64,000 nt of DNA from Amycolatopsis antarctica (GCF_002262875.1 NZ_NKYE01000001.1:248001-312000), one strand, 5' to 3'; counted from the stretch's first letter, positions 54,790-63,912 are shown. The notes: generated by a model not told the origin, from the sequence alone. Translations and numbers: made by a program.

Positions 54790-55886
54790 TGGTGTCGCGA
54801 CGGTTGCTGGGTATCGCGGGCGGGGTCGGCGCGGTGGCGACGGGCAGCGCGGCGGCGGCGCTCGCCGTGGCCAGCCGCAATCGCAGACAGGTGGCGGATC
54901 CGTTCACGATGGAACCGATCGGGCAGGTGCAGCCGAGCCGGACGTCCACTGTGGCCGCCGATGATGGGACTCCGCTGGCGGTCGAGGAGATCGACCCCGC
55001 CGACGGCGGCGAGGCGTTGCTGACGGTCGTCGGCGTGCACGGCTTCGCGGTGTCCCGCCGAAGCTGGCACTTCCAGCGGGGTGCGCTCGCCTCGCTCGCC
55101 CTGCCGGGCGTCCGGCAGGTGTACTACGACCACCGCGGCCACGGCCTTTCCGGCGCTTCGGATGCCGACACCAGCACCATCGAGCAGCTCGCCGTCGACC
55201 TGGACGCGGTACTGCGCGCGGTCGCCCCGGAGGGCCCCATCGTCCTCTTGGGACATTCGATGGGCGGCATGGTCATCATGGAACTGGCGAGCAGATTCCC
55301 TGACCTGTTCGGCGATCGTGTCCGCGGCGTCGCGCTGATCGCCACCGCGGCCGGCGAGCTCGGCGCGCGTGGCCTGCCGAGATCGTTGTTGTCGAAGTAC
55401 AACCCACTGACCCGTGGGGTGGGCGAGCTGGCCGGCTGGCAGCCGGGGCTGGTGGAGTTCGTCCGGGCGGCGGGAGGGCAGCTCACCCGGCAGGCCGTGC
55501 GCAGGCTCGCGTTCGGCAGCCGGGACGTGAGCCCACGACTGGTCGACTTCATGCTGGAGATGCTGGGGAACACCTCGGTGCGGCAGCTCGTGCATTTCGT
55601 CGACACCCTCGGCAGTCACAACCGGTACGCCGCGCTGGCCGGGCTCAAGCACGTGCGGGTGCTGGTGGTCGGTGCCGACGCCGACCGGCTGACGCCGTAC
55701 TCGCACGCGGAACGGATCGCCGCGGAGCTGCCGGACGCGGAACTCGTGCGGGTGCGCGGCGCCGGGCACATGGTGCAGCTCGAACAGGCGGAACTGGTGA
55801 ACAGTCACCTCATCGACCTGCTCCAGTACTGTTCCGGACTGGACGGTCACCATGCGCGGCGTTGGGGGTTGTGGTCGTGGCGTTGA
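54789..55886 (+). CDS. Alpha/beta hydrolase, membrane-anchored
   Basis: A 365-residue hydrolase whose N-terminus (RRLLGIAGGVGAVATGSAAA) is a hydrophobic anchor or uncleaved signal. The core shows VYYDHRGHGLSGAS, the nucleophile elbow LLGHSMGGMVIM, a possible acid in VVGADADRLTPYSHAE, and the His in RVRGAGHMVQLEQ. Position between alr and tsaE is conserved in many actinobacteria, but the substrate is unknown. ATG 54789 shares a base with the alr stop; GTG 54786 is an alternative. Confidence 0.88.
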   Translation: MVSRRLLGIAGGVGAVATGSAAAALAVASRNRRQVADPFTMEPIGQVQPSRTSTVAADDGTPLAVEEIDPADGGEALLTVVGVHGFAVSRRSWHFQRGALASLALPGVRQVYYDHRGHGLSGASDADTSTIEQLAVDLDAVLRAVAPEGPIVLLGHSMGGMVIMELASRFPDLFGDRVRGVALIATAAGELGARGLPRSLLSKYNPLTRGVGELAGWQPGLVEFVRAAGGQLTRQAVRRLAFGSRDVSPRLVDFMLEMLGNTSVRQLVHFVDTLGSHNRYAALAGLKHVRVLVVGADADRLTPYSHAERIAAELPDAELVRVRGAGHMVQLEQAELVNSHLIDLLQYCSGLDGHHARRWGLWSWR

Positions 55887-56341
55887 CGGAACTGCGCACC
55901 GCGGACGACACCATCGGTTTCGGGCGGACGCTGGGCGCCTCGCTGCGTACCGGGGACCTGGTTCTGCTGGCCGGGCCGCTCGGTGCCGGGAAGACGACAC
56001 TGACCCGTGGTATCGCAGACGGACTCGGGGTGGGTGGCAGGGTCAGCTCGCCGACGTTCGTGCTCGCTCGCGTCCATCCGGCGGGCGAGTCCGGGGTCCC
56101 GCTGGTTCACGTCGACGCCTACCGGCTCGGTGGCGATCTGTCCCAGCTGGACGATCTGGACCTCGACGCGGACCTGGAGCGTTCCGCGGTGGTCGTCGAG
56201 TGGGGTGAGGGCACGGCGGACCGGCTCTCGCAGGACTACCTGGTACTGCGGCTGGACCGGCGTGCGGACGACGTGCGGACGCTGGCGTTCGAGCCGCACG
56301 GTTCCTGGCGGGACCGCGTGGCGGACGTCGTCCCGACCTGA
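55877..56341 (+). CDS. tsaE: tRNA threonylcarbamoyladenosine biosynthesis ATPase TsaE
   Basis: TsaE is the ATPase that supports TsaB-TsaD in making t6A37 of ANN-decoding tRNAs. The P-loop is GPLGAGKTTLTRGI (about residues 33-46), with SSPTFVLARVH and the Walker B-like HVDAYRLG. The start is uncertain: GTG 55877, GTG 55871 or TTG 55883 (overlapping the previous stop as TTGA). GTG 55877 gives MALTELRTADDT and 154 residues. Its partners tsaB and tsaD lie 5.4 kb downstream, beyond the malonate genes. Confidence 0.93.
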   Translation: MALTELRTADDTIGFGRTLGASLRTGDLVLLAGPLGAGKTTLTRGIADGLGVGGRVSSPTFVLARVHPAGESGVPLVHVDAYRLGGDLSQLDDLDLDADLERSAVVVEWGEGTADRLSQDYLVLRLDRRADDVRTLAFEPHGSWRDRVADVVPT

Positions 56342-56440
56342 CCCTCGATCGAAACCGGATTCGTGCCCGCGTCCGGCGGTCCGGTTCCCGGCCGCGTGAA
56401 CGGACCGTTCGTACGGCCAGGGGCCCCCTTTCTTCACACG

Positions 56441-57775
56441 TTACCGCGGGCCACCGACGATTCCGTTCACGACACCGAGTTCGAGCAGGTCGGCGGGTCG
56501 CAGCCGGAGCCGGTCGGCGATCGCCGGCACCTCGTCCGTCTCGCGTTTCAGGATCGCCGCTGCCGCCTCCGGCGAGGTGACCGTGAAGTAGCCGTCGGGG
56601 GTCACCCAGGTTCGCCCCGGCGTGGCCAGCGCCAGCGCCCCACCGGATCCGCCCTCCCCGATCACCAGCGTGGTGACCGGCACCGCCGCCGACGCGATCA
56701 CCTCGAACAGTCCGGCTATCGCCGCCCCGGCACCGGCCCGTTCGGCCGCGCCGTCATTGGCGGCACCCGGAGTGTCCACAATGGTCAGTACTGGAATTCC
56801 GAGCCGGTCGGCCAGCCGGACCAGCCGCGCCAGCGTGCGGAATCCGGCCGGCTCGGTGGCGGTGCCGCGTTGCGCGGCGAACGCCACCGCACCACCGTCG
56901 CGCACCCCGAATCCGCACAGCACGCCGGGATCCACGCCACCACAGCGGTCACCACTGATCACCACCCGCCCCGACACATAGGCGTCCACATAGGAGTCGG
57001 CGCGGGGGCGCGCCGGCGCGCGGGCCGCGAGTACCGCCTCCCAGCCCGTCTGGGCAGGCTCGGTGCCACCCAGCGCCTCCGGCAACGGTGCCTCGTCGAG
57101 CCGTGGCCCGGCCAGCACCCGCAGCCACCGCAACAGCGCGGCGGCCAGGTCGGCACCGTCCACCACCTCGTCCACCTGCCCGGTGTCACGCTGGGACTCG
57201 GCGGTGTAGGCGAGATCGTCACCGGGTGGACGCACCCGCGAACCCGCGAAGCCGACCTGTGCCCCGGGCAGGGCCAATGTGACGTCCGCGCCCGCACCCA
57301 GCGTGGCCCATCCGCCGCCGGTCGACGGATCGCGCAACACCGAAACATGTGCCAGCCCGGCCGACCGGTGCAGGGCGAGTTGCCGGGCGACGCGCTGGAG
57401 TTGGGTCAGCGCCCGCATGCCCTCCTGCATCCGGCTGCCTCCGGTGGCGACGAGGGACACCACCGGCAGACGGTTCTGCCGCGCGTATCCGAAGCCGGAT
57501 TCCAGTAGTGCGCCCGTCCGGCCACCGATGGAACCGCCGAGGAAGCCGAACTCGAACGCGATCACGACCGCCCGGACACCGCCGAACGTCGCCGTGCCGC
57601 ACAGAACGGACTCCCGCTCGCCGGTTCGTTCCGCGGCGCCCGCGTGTGCGGCGTCGTAGCCGGGCCAGCCGATCGGCCCGTCCACAGTGGACGGCTCGTC
57701 CGGCGGTGCGGGGAGGTCGGCGAAGCTGTCGCAGACACTGTCGACGACGGCGCGTGCGGACCGGTTGTCAGCCAC
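56441..57775 (-). CDS. Fused carboxyltransferase, AccD/AccA-like
   Basis: A 444-residue protein with two crotonase-like carboxyltransferase halves. The N-terminal half has FGFLGGSIGGRTGALLESGF and VATGGSRMQEGM (beta-type). The C-terminal half has GIPVLTIVDTPGAAN and VIGEGGSGGALALATPGRTW (alpha-type). There is no four-Cys zinc ribbon at the N-terminus, unlike AccD of proteobacteria. The gene overlaps matB by eight bases and takes the place of matA in a typical malonate operon. It could be an acetyl-CoA carboxylase subunit or act on malonyl-CoA; the sequence does not decide. Confidence 0.82.
   Translation of the reverse strand: MADNRSARAVVDSVCDSFADLPAPPDEPSTVDGPIGWPGYDAAHAGAAERTGERESVLCGTATFGGVRAVVIAFEFGFLGGSIGGRTGALLESGFGYARQNRLPVVSLVATGGSRMQEGMRALTQLQRVARQLALHRSAGLAHVSVLRDPSTGGGWATLGAGADVTLALPGAQVGFAGSRVRPPGDDLAYTAESQRDTGQVDEVVDGADLAAALLRWLRVLAGPRLDEAPLPEALGGTEPAQTGWEAVLAARAPARPRADSYVDAYVSGRVVISGDRCGGVDPGVLCGFGVRDGGAVAFAAQRGTATEPAGFRTLARLVRLADRLGIPVLTIVDTPGAANDGAAERAGAGAAIAGLFEVIASAAVPVTTLVIGEGGSGGALALATPGRTWVTPDGYFTVTSPEAAAAILKRETDEVPAIADRLRLRPADLLELGVVNGIVGGPR
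57681..57691. repeat. TCCACAGTGGA palindrome in the carboxyltransferase gene
   Basis: Extends to CGTCCACAGTGGACG (57679-57693), a 15-bp palindrome around A. Lies in the variable N-terminal coding part. Confidence 0.55.
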
Positions 57776-59228
57776 CGAGCGACCGCTTCAGCAGCTTGCC
57801 CATGTCGTTGCGTGGCAGGGATTCGAGGAAGTGCACCACGCGGGGCCGTTTGTGCGGGGAGAGCAGGCCCGCGACGTGATCGGCCAGTTCCGCCGGCGTC
57901 GGCGGCTCGCCGGCAGGCACCACCCAGGCCACCACCCGCTCACCCAGGTCCGGGTCCGGCTCGCCGGTCACCGCGGCCTCGGCGACGCCGGGATGCTCCA
58001 GCAGCGCGTTCTCGATCTCCCCGGCACCGATCTTGTACCCGCCGCTCTTGATCAGATCCGTCGCCTTGCGGCCGACGATGCGCACGTACCCGTCGGCGTC
58101 GAGGACCGCCATGTCGCCGGTGCGGAACCAGTCGCCGTCGAACGCTTCCTCGGTCGCGTCCGGACGGTTGAGGTACTCGGTGAACAGGTTCGGCCCGGTC
58201 ACCTGGATCTCGCCGACGGTCTCGCCGTCGCCGCCCTCGATCCGAACACCGGCCTCGTCGACCAGCCGCACCCGCACGCCCGGCAGGGCAACGCCGACCG
58301 TGCCGGGCCTGCGTTCGCCGTCGGCGCGGACACTGGTGTTCATCAGCGTCTCGGTCATCCCGTATCGCTCCACCACCCGTGCCCCGGTCGCCGCGGTGAT
58401 CCGGGTGTGGTCGTGCACCGGCAGCGCCGCCGAGCCGGACACCAGCAGTCGTGCGCCACTCAGCGCGTCCGCGAGCCGCCGGTCCGCATCGACCTCGCCC
58501 GCGATTCGGTGGTACATGGTGGGAACGCCGAACATCATCGTCGCGCCCGCGTGCAGTTCGGCGGTCAGCGCGTGCGTGTCGAACCGGCCGAGGTGCCGTA
58601 CCGAACCACCCCGGCGCAACGGCCCCAGGATGCCGAGGATCAGGCCGTGCACGTGGAACAGCGGCAGCGCGTGCACGAGAACGTCCGCCGAGGTCCATTC
58701 CCAGGCGTCCGCGACGGCGTCCAGGGTGCTGCTGATCGCGCGCCGGGGCAGCACGACACCTTTCGGCGCACCGGTGGTCCCCGAGGTGTAGACGATCAGC
58801 GCGGGGGCTTCCGGGTCGGGCTCCACCCCGTCCTGCCCGTCGGAGAGGTCGTTGGCGGTCACCTCGATGTCGTTGCGGGGCAAGGTGTTGAGCGCGTCCG
58901 GCAGGTCGGCGCCCGGCGCTGCGAGTACCAGCGACGGTGCGCTGTCGCCGACGATGTGTTCCAGTTCCCGGCTGCCGATCTTCGGATTGACGGGCACCGC
59001 GGGAACACCGGCGAGCAGCGCTGCCACCACGGCCACGCTCGTCTCCAGGGTCGGTGTCGCCCACACGGCGACGCGCGTGTGCCCGCGCAGCCGCCGGGCC
59101 AGGCCGCCCGCCGCGGCGGCGAGTTCGGCATAGGTCAGACCGCGGTCGCCGAAGCGCAGTGCGTCCCGCCGAGCGACGCCGGTGTCCGCGTCGTGCAACG
59201 CCGGGAAGAGATGTGCGGACTCGTTCAC
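57768..59228 (-). CDS. matB: Malonyl-CoA synthetase
   Basis: MatB ligates malonate (and often methylmalonate) to CoA with ATP, supplying malonyl-CoA extender units. The 486-residue sequence closely follows the Streptomyces MatB pattern I recall: LFPALHDADTG at the start, ALRFGDRGLTYAELAAAAGG and the AMP-binding loop LIVYTSGTTGAPKGVVLPRR. Also present are HALPLFHVHGLILGILGPLR, RYGMTETLMNTSVRADGERR and the catalytic Lys near the end in PRNDMGKLLKRSL. It is in one operon with matC and the carboxyltransferase gene. Confidence 0.95.
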   Translation of the reverse strand: MNESAHLFPALHDADTGVARRDALRFGDRGLTYAELAAAAGGLARRLRGHTRVAVWATPTLETSVAVVAALLAGVPAVPVNPKIGSRELEHIVGDSAPSLVLAAPGADLPDALNTLPRNDIEVTANDLSDGQDGVEPDPEAPALIVYTSGTTGAPKGVVLPRRAISSTLDAVADAWEWTSADVLVHALPLFHVHGLILGILGPLRRGGSVRHLGRFDTHALTAELHAGATMMFGVPTMYHRIAGEVDADRRLADALSGARLLVSGSAALPVHDHTRITAATGARVVERYGMTETLMNTSVRADGERRPGTVGVALPGVRVRLVDEAGVRIEGGDGETVGEIQVTGPNLFTEYLNRPDATEEAFDGDWFRTGDMAVLDADGYVRIVGRKATDLIKSGGYKIGAGEIENALLEHPGVAEAAVTGEPDPDLGERVVAWVVPAGEPPTPAELADHVAGLLSPHKRPRVVHFLESLPRNDMGKLLKRSLGG

Positions 59229-59258
59229 GAGTTCTCCTTCACGTCACGGGCGTGCCGG

Positions 59259-60563
59259 TCAGCCGAAACCGGGTACCACCAGGATGAGCCATACGATGGC
59301 GGGCACGACGGCCACCACCACGCCGCCGTAGATCAGCAGTTGGCGGAAGAACCGGTCGCGGTCGACGTCCTTCGCGTTGGCGAGCACGAGCGCGCCGTTG
59401 GTGGAGAACGGACTCACGTCGACCACCGTCGCCGACACCGCCAGCGCCGCGATCATCCCGATCGGGCCGATGGTGCCCTGCATCAGGAACGGCACGGCCA
59501 GCGGGATCAGCGCACCCATGATCCCCACCGAGGACGCGAACGCGGACACGATCGCACCGATGTAGCAGAGCAGCAGCGCCGCCAGCAGCGGGACGCCGAC
59601 CCCGCTCACCGCGTTGCCCGCGTAGTCGATCGTGCCCAGTTCCTCCAGCACGCCGACGTAGGTCAGCACACCGCAGATCAGCAGCACCGTCGACCAGGTG
59701 ATCTCGTTGATCGCGCGTTTGCCCGCGTCCGCCCAGACGATGTTCAGCAGCACGGCAAGCGAGATCGCCGTCAGGCCGACGTCGAGATCGAACACCAGCG
59801 TGCCGACGACGAGACAGGCCAGGCTCACCAGTGTCGCGATACGGGCGGGGTTCAGCCGGATGACCCCGCTCGTATCGGTCTCCGGCTCGTCGCTGCCACC
59901 GGTCTCGCTGTCGCCGCTGCCACTGGTCGACGCGCCCACGCGGCTCGCGGTACGCGTCCTGGCCAGTTTGAGTCCGCCGAACAGCACGTAGACGACGGCG
60001 GCGATCACCAGGTTCACCCCCAGACTCGCCAGGAACAACACGATCTCGTTGCCCGCCAGGTTCTCCCGCGACACGATGCTGTTCACCGTCGAGCCGTAGA
60101 TGCTGATCGGTGAGAAGCCGCCCGCCTGCGCGCCGTGTACCACCATCGCGCCCATCAGCAGCGGACTGATGCCGTGCCGGGCGGCGAGACCGAGGGCGAT
60201 CGGAGCGACGATGGCGACCGCCGCCGGGCTGACGGCACCGATCGCGGTGAGTACCGCGGTGATGCCGAAGACCACCCACGGGATCAGCGCCAGCCTGCCG
60301 CCGACCATCCGGATCGCCGCGTTCACCAGCCAGTCGGTGGTGCCGTTGGCTCTGGCGATGGCGAACAGGTACGTGACACCCACCAGCACGACGAACAGGT
60401 CCCCGGGGAAGCCGGCGAAGATGCCGTCGGCGTCCAGCCCGCCGGCGAGTGTGCCGACACCGAACGCCGCGGCGAAGGCGAGCACGCCCATGTTGATCGA
60501 CTTCGTCGTGGCGATCACGAAGATCGCCACGAGCACGAGGATCGAGATCAGTTGTGCCGACAT
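59259..60563 (-). CDS. matC: MatC-type dicarboxylate/malonate carrier
   Basis: A 434-residue membrane protein with about eleven or twelve helices in two repeats, separated by a cytosolic loop rich in Ser/Glu (GSGDSETGGSDEPETDTSG). GGFSPISIYGSTVN and DVSPFSTNGALVLANAKD fit the SLC13/MatC family. ATG 60563 lies behind a GGGAG site and gives MSAQLISILVLVAIFVIATT. Position upstream of matB indicates that it imports malonate for MatB. Confidence 0.88.
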   Translation of the reverse strand: MSAQLISILVLVAIFVIATTKSINMGVLAFAAAFGVGTLAGGLDADGIFAGFPGDLFVVLVGVTYLFAIARANGTTDWLVNAAIRMVGGRLALIPWVVFGITAVLTAIGAVSPAAVAIVAPIALGLAARHGISPLLMGAMVVHGAQAGGFSPISIYGSTVNSIVSRENLAGNEIVLFLASLGVNLVIAAVVYVLFGGLKLARTRTASRVGASTSGSGDSETGGSDEPETDTSGVIRLNPARIATLVSLACLVVGTLVFDLDVGLTAISLAVLLNIVWADAGKRAINEITWSTVLLICGVLTYVGVLEELGTIDYAGNAVSGVGVPLLAALLLCYIGAIVSAFASSVGIMGALIPLAVPFLMQGTIGPIGMIAALAVSATVVDVSPFSTNGALVLANAKDVDRDRFFRQLLIYGGVVVAVVPAIVWLILVVPGFG

Positions 60564-60690
60564 GGCTGGCTCCCGCCGTTGGTCGCCGAGGTGCGCGGAA
60601 CCCTGCCGTCGAACTCGCGGATCGGGTTCGCCCGGACCGCGCGCCGACCAGGCGTGTCGACGGTGACCCAGAGCACATTGGGTGAGTGGC

Positions 60691-60780
60691 CAGACCACTT
60701 TGCGGTCTGTTTGCTCGGAGTGTCAAGGGTCTGGTGGCAAATTGGCTCCGTGGCAGAGTGGACTGACCAATCGACCAATC
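60691..60780. promoter_or_regulatory. Candidate operator region between matC and its regulator
   Basis: The divergent gap 60564-60854 holds CAGACC-ACTTTGC-GGTCTG (60691-60709, 6-bp arms) and a direct repeat GACCAATC-GACCAATC (60765-60780). TTGGCT (about 60742-60747) and AGCCAA (60780-60785) form an inverted repeat around the latter. Such sites suit a GntR-type dimer. The gap has no other gene. Confidence 0.45.
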
Positions 60781-60854
60781 AGCCAACGGGTCACTCATCC
60801 GGCCGGCTGTTAACCTCCGAACGAGGGGAAGTCGCCGAGAGCAGGGGGTCCGAC

Positions 60855-61574
60855 GTGTCCGACGCACTGCGCCCGGTCGCCCGGGCCCGCCTGTACGAGC
60901 AGGTGGTGGAACGGATCCGGGAGTATGCCACCGATCGCGGCCTCGGCGCCGGCGACCGGTTGCCACCCGAACGCGAACTCGCCCAGCGGCTGGGCGTCAG
61001 CAGGGCATCGGTGAAACAGGCCATCGTGGTGCTCGACGTGCAGGGCCTGGTCGAGGTCCGGCATGGCGGCGGCACCTACCTCGTCACCGACACGCTGGAC
61101 ATCGAACCGGTGGAACGCCTCGTCGAACGTCGCCGAATCCTCCCGGACGTGCTCGACGCCCGGGAGGCGCTGGAGACCAAACTCGCCGAACTCGCCGCCG
61201 AGCGCCGGACGAAGGCCGACCTGGACGCGATCGAGGCCGCCATCGAGTACATGGCCGAGGAGATCCGCGCCGACGCGCACGGCGTCGAGGGCGACCGGCG
61301 GTTCCACGCCGCCGTCACGGCCGCCGCGCGCAACCCGCTGCTGGCCGACTTCATGCGCTCGATCGACGAGCAGGTCACCGAGAGCCGTACCGAGTCGTTG
61401 CGCCAGCCCGGCAGGCCCAGCCGTTCGCTGGCCCAGCACCAGCGGATCCTCGACGCCATCCGGATGAGCGATCCCAAGGCGGCGGCCGCGGCGATGCGCA
61501 GGCATCTGCGCACGGTCGCCAAGGTCCGGCTGCTCACCTGGAACCCCGACGACGAACCCGAGGACGTCCGGTAG
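60855..61574 (+). CDS. GntR-family (FadR subfamily) transcription regulator
   Basis: A 239-residue regulator. The N-terminal winged helix-turn-helix reads GAGDRLPPERELAQRLGVSR then ASVKQAIVVLDVQGLVEVRH. The C-terminal FCD ligand domain has DVLDAREALETKLAELAAER and metal-type His residues (RRFHAAV, LAQHQRILDAI). GTG 60855 follows AGGGGGT. It diverges from matC-matB and is therefore the likely malonate-responsive regulator (MatR-like), by analogy to known mat operons. Confidence 0.9.
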   Translation: MSDALRPVARARLYEQVVERIREYATDRGLGAGDRLPPERELAQRLGVSRASVKQAIVVLDVQGLVEVRHGGGTYLVTDTLDIEPVERLVERRRILPDVLDAREALETKLAELAAERRTKADLDAIEAAIEYMAEEIRADAHGVEGDRRFHAAVTAAARNPLLADFMRSIDEQVTESRTESLRQPGRPSRSLAQHQRILDAIRMSDPKAAAAAMRRHLRTVAKVRLLTWNPDDEPEDVR

Positions 61575-61697
61575 CTTCTCGCGCCACGCACCCACCCGCC
61601 GTGCCCGCACGAGCCGCCACCCGAACGTCACCGGGCCCCGGGCGGCGTCAGGTGGCCCGAGTCCGGACCGAGCGACCGGCGGGTCCGGGGCTGGTCG

Positions 61698-61703
61698 TAG
61701 CCT
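61698..61703 (+). promoter_or_regulatory. Candidate leaderless -10 box for tsaB
   Basis: TAGCCT is followed after seven bases by GTG 61711 with no ribosome-binding site, the same arrangement as at glmS and the 49146-49967 gene. Confidence 0.4.
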
Positions 61704-61710
61704 GGACGGC

Positions 61711-62370
61711 GTGCTCGTACTGGCCATCGACACCTCCACCCCCGCGGTGACGGCGGGAGTCCTCGCGCTCGGCGAGGACGTCCGCGTGCTCGCCGAGCGC
61801 GTCACCATCGACCCGCGCGCCCACGGCGAACTGCTCACCCCGCACGTCCGGGACGCGCTGCGCGAGGCGGGAACGTCCCTGCAGGAGCTGGACGCCATCG
61901 TCTGCGGAGTCGGGCCCGGCCCGTTCACCGGCCTGCGGGCCGGCATGGCGACCGCCGCTGCCTTCGCGCACAGTCTCGCCATCCCGGCCTATCCGGTGTG
62001 CGGTCTCGACGCCATCGCCGCCGCTGCCCCGGGCGGTGAACCGTTCCTCGTCGTCACCGACGCCCGCCGCCGCGAGGTGTACTGGGCCGCCTACGACGAG
62101 GCGGGTGCCCGTACCGACGGCCCGCACGTGGCCCGTCCCGGTGACATCGGCACCCACGTCCGCTCCGCCGCGGGTCACGGTGCCGCGCTGCACGCCCTCG
62201 CCCTCGGCCTCGACGTCCTCGACCCGCCGTACCCGGCGCCCGCGGGCCTGACCGCCGTGGCACGGGACGAGGTGCTGGCCGCCGCCCCGCCTGCCCCGCT
62301 GATCCCGCTGTACCTGCGCAGGCCGGACGCGGTCGAACCCGGAGCGCGCAAGCGGGTGACCGCGCCGTGA
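61711..62370 (+). CDS. tsaB: tRNA threonylcarbamoyladenosine biosynthesis protein TsaB
   Basis: TsaB is the inactive paralogue that scaffolds TsaD in t6A synthesis. The ASKHA fold shows VLAIDTSTPAVTAGVLALGE at the start and VCGVGPGPFTGLRAGMATAA, with no metal-binding His pair, as expected of TsaB. 219 residues. GTG 61711 seems leaderless. Its stop overlaps the rimI GTG (GTGA). Confidence 0.95.
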   Translation: MLVLAIDTSTPAVTAGVLALGEDVRVLAERVTIDPRAHGELLTPHVRDALREAGTSLQELDAIVCGVGPGPFTGLRAGMATAAAFAHSLAIPAYPVCGLDAIAAAAPGGEPFLVVTDARRREVYWAAYDEAGARTDGPHVARPGDIGTHVRSAAGHGAALHALALGLDVLDPPYPAPAGLTAVARDEVLAAAPPAPLIPLYLRRPDAVEPGARKRVTAP

Positions 62371-62864
62371 CCACCGAGGCTACGTTCCGGCTGGAACCCT
62401 TGCAGCGCAAGGACGTTCGTCGCTGCGTGCAGATCGAGAAGGTCCTCTTCCCCGGTGACGACCCGTGGAACGCGTGGGCGTTCAACTCCGAACTCGACTC
62501 CGGTGCCTACTACGTCGGGGCCTACCTCGACGACGGTGAGCTCGCCGGCTACGGCGGCCTGGCCGTCGCCGGGCCCAGGGGCGACGAGGAGACCAGCGTG
62601 CACACCATCGGGGTCGCGCCCGAGTATCAGGGACGCGGGATCGGCAAGGCCCTGCTGCGGGCACTTCTCGATCGTGCCGACGAGCTGAACGCCCCGGTCT
62701 TCCTCGAGGTGCGCACCGACAACGAGGTGGCCATCACGCTCTACGAGCGGCACGGCTTCGCCCGGCTCGGCCTGCGCAAGCGGTACTACCGGCCGTCCGG
62801 CGCGGACGCCTACACGATGGGACGCCCGCGTTCGGCCGGCGCGGGCACGGGGGAGGCGCGGTGA
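62367..62864 (+). CDS. rimI: Ribosomal protein S18-alanine N-acetyltransferase
   Basis: A GNAT-fold acetyltransferase of 165 residues that acetylates the N-terminus of S18. The acetyl-CoA loop is [20 protein letters not shown], followed by [20 protein letters not shown]. It overlaps tsaB and tsaD by GTGA at each end, a conserved actinobacterial trio. In this trio RimI may have wider substrates than S18. Confidence 0.94.
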   Translation: MTTEATFRLEPLQRKDVRRCVQIEKVLFPGDDPWNAWAFNSELDSGAYYVGAYLDDGELAGYGGLAVAGPRGDEETSVHTIGVAPEYQGRGIGKALLRALLDRADELNAPVFLEVRTDNEVAITLYERHGFARLGLRKRYYRPSGADAYTMGRPRSAGAGTGEAR

Positions 62865-63910
62865 CGGCACGCATCGTCATGGGCATCGAGAGTTCCTGCG
62901 ACGAGACCGGTGTCGGCATCGTGCGCCTGCACGGCGACGGCGCCGTCGAACTGCTCGCCGACGAGGTGGCCTCCAGCGTCGAGCAACACGCCCGGTTCGG
63001 CGGGGTGGTGCCCGAGGTCGCCAGCCGGGCGCACCTGGAAGCCATGGTGCCCACGGCCACCCGCGCGTTCGAGACCGCAGGACTCACACTGTCCGATGTG
63101 GACGCCATCGCGGTCACCGCGGGTCCGGGACTCGCCGGGGCGCTGCTGGTCGGCGTCGCGGCGGCGAAGGCGTACGCGACGGCGCTGGACGTCCCCCTCT
63201 ACGGTGTCAACCATCTCGCCGGGCACATCGCCGTCGACACCCTCCAGCACGGTCCACTGCCCGCGCCCTGCCTCGCGCTGCTCGTCTCCGGTGGGCACAC
63301 ACAACTGCTACGTGTCGACGACATCGCGAGCTCCATCACCGAACTGGGATCCACTGTGGACGATGCCGCCGGTGAGGCCTACGACAAGGTCGCCAGGGTG
63401 CTCGACCTGCCCTACCCCGGCGGCCCGCCGATCGACAGGGCCGCCGCCGACGGCGATCCCACGGCGATCGCGTTCCCGCGCGGCATGACCGGCCCGCGTG
63501 ACGCGCGGTACGACTTCTCCTTCTCCGGGCTCAAAACCGCCGTCGCCCGCTGGGTCGAGGGTGCGCAGCGGCGCGGCGAGACCGTACCGGTCGCCGACGT
63601 CGCGGCATCGTTCCAGGAAGCGGTGGCGGACGTGCTGACCCGCAAGGCGATCCGGGCCGCCGGTGACGCGGGCATCGGCACCCTGGTGATCTCCGGTGGG
63701 GTCGCCGCGAACTCCCGGCTGTCCACATTGGCCGCCCAGCGCTGCGCCGAGGCCGGGATCGAACTCCGCGTGCCGCGACCGCGGCTGTGCACGGACAACG
63801 GGGCCATGATCGCCGCCCTCGGCGCGCACCTCGTCGCCGCCGGAGCAGCACCGTCCACTCTGGACATGTCGGCGAACCCCGCGCTACCCGTGGGCACCGT
63901 TTCCGTCTGA
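62861..63910 (+). CDS. tsaD: tRNA N6-adenosine threonylcarbamoyltransferase TsaD
   Basis: TsaD transfers the threonylcarbamoyl group to A37. The start reads [20 protein letters not shown]. The metal ligands are the H-x-x-x-H of [11 protein letters not shown] (about residues 114-118) and Asp in [30 protein letters not shown] and the phosphate-binding [12 protein letters not shown] are also present. The 349-residue length is normal. A terminator follows; groES is not next in this window. A TCCACTGTGGA palindrome lies at 63350-63360. Confidence 0.97.
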   Translation: MTARIVMGIESSCDETGVGIVRLHGDGAVELLADEVASSVEQHARFGGVVPEVASRAHLEAMVPTATRAFETAGLTLSDVDAIAVTAGPGLAGALLVGVAAAKAYATALDVPLYGVNHLAGHIAVDTLQHGPLPAPCLALLVSGGHTQLLRVDDIASSITELGSTVDDAAGEAYDKVARVLDLPYPGGPPIDRAAADGDPTAIAFPRGMTGPRDARYDFSFSGLKTAVARWVEGAQRRGETVPVADVAASFQEAVADVLTRKAIRAAGDAGIGTLVISGGVAANSRLSTLAAQRCAEAGIELRVPRPRLCTDNGAMIAALGAHLVAAGAAPSTLDMSANPALPVGTVSV

Positions 63911-63912
63911 CG

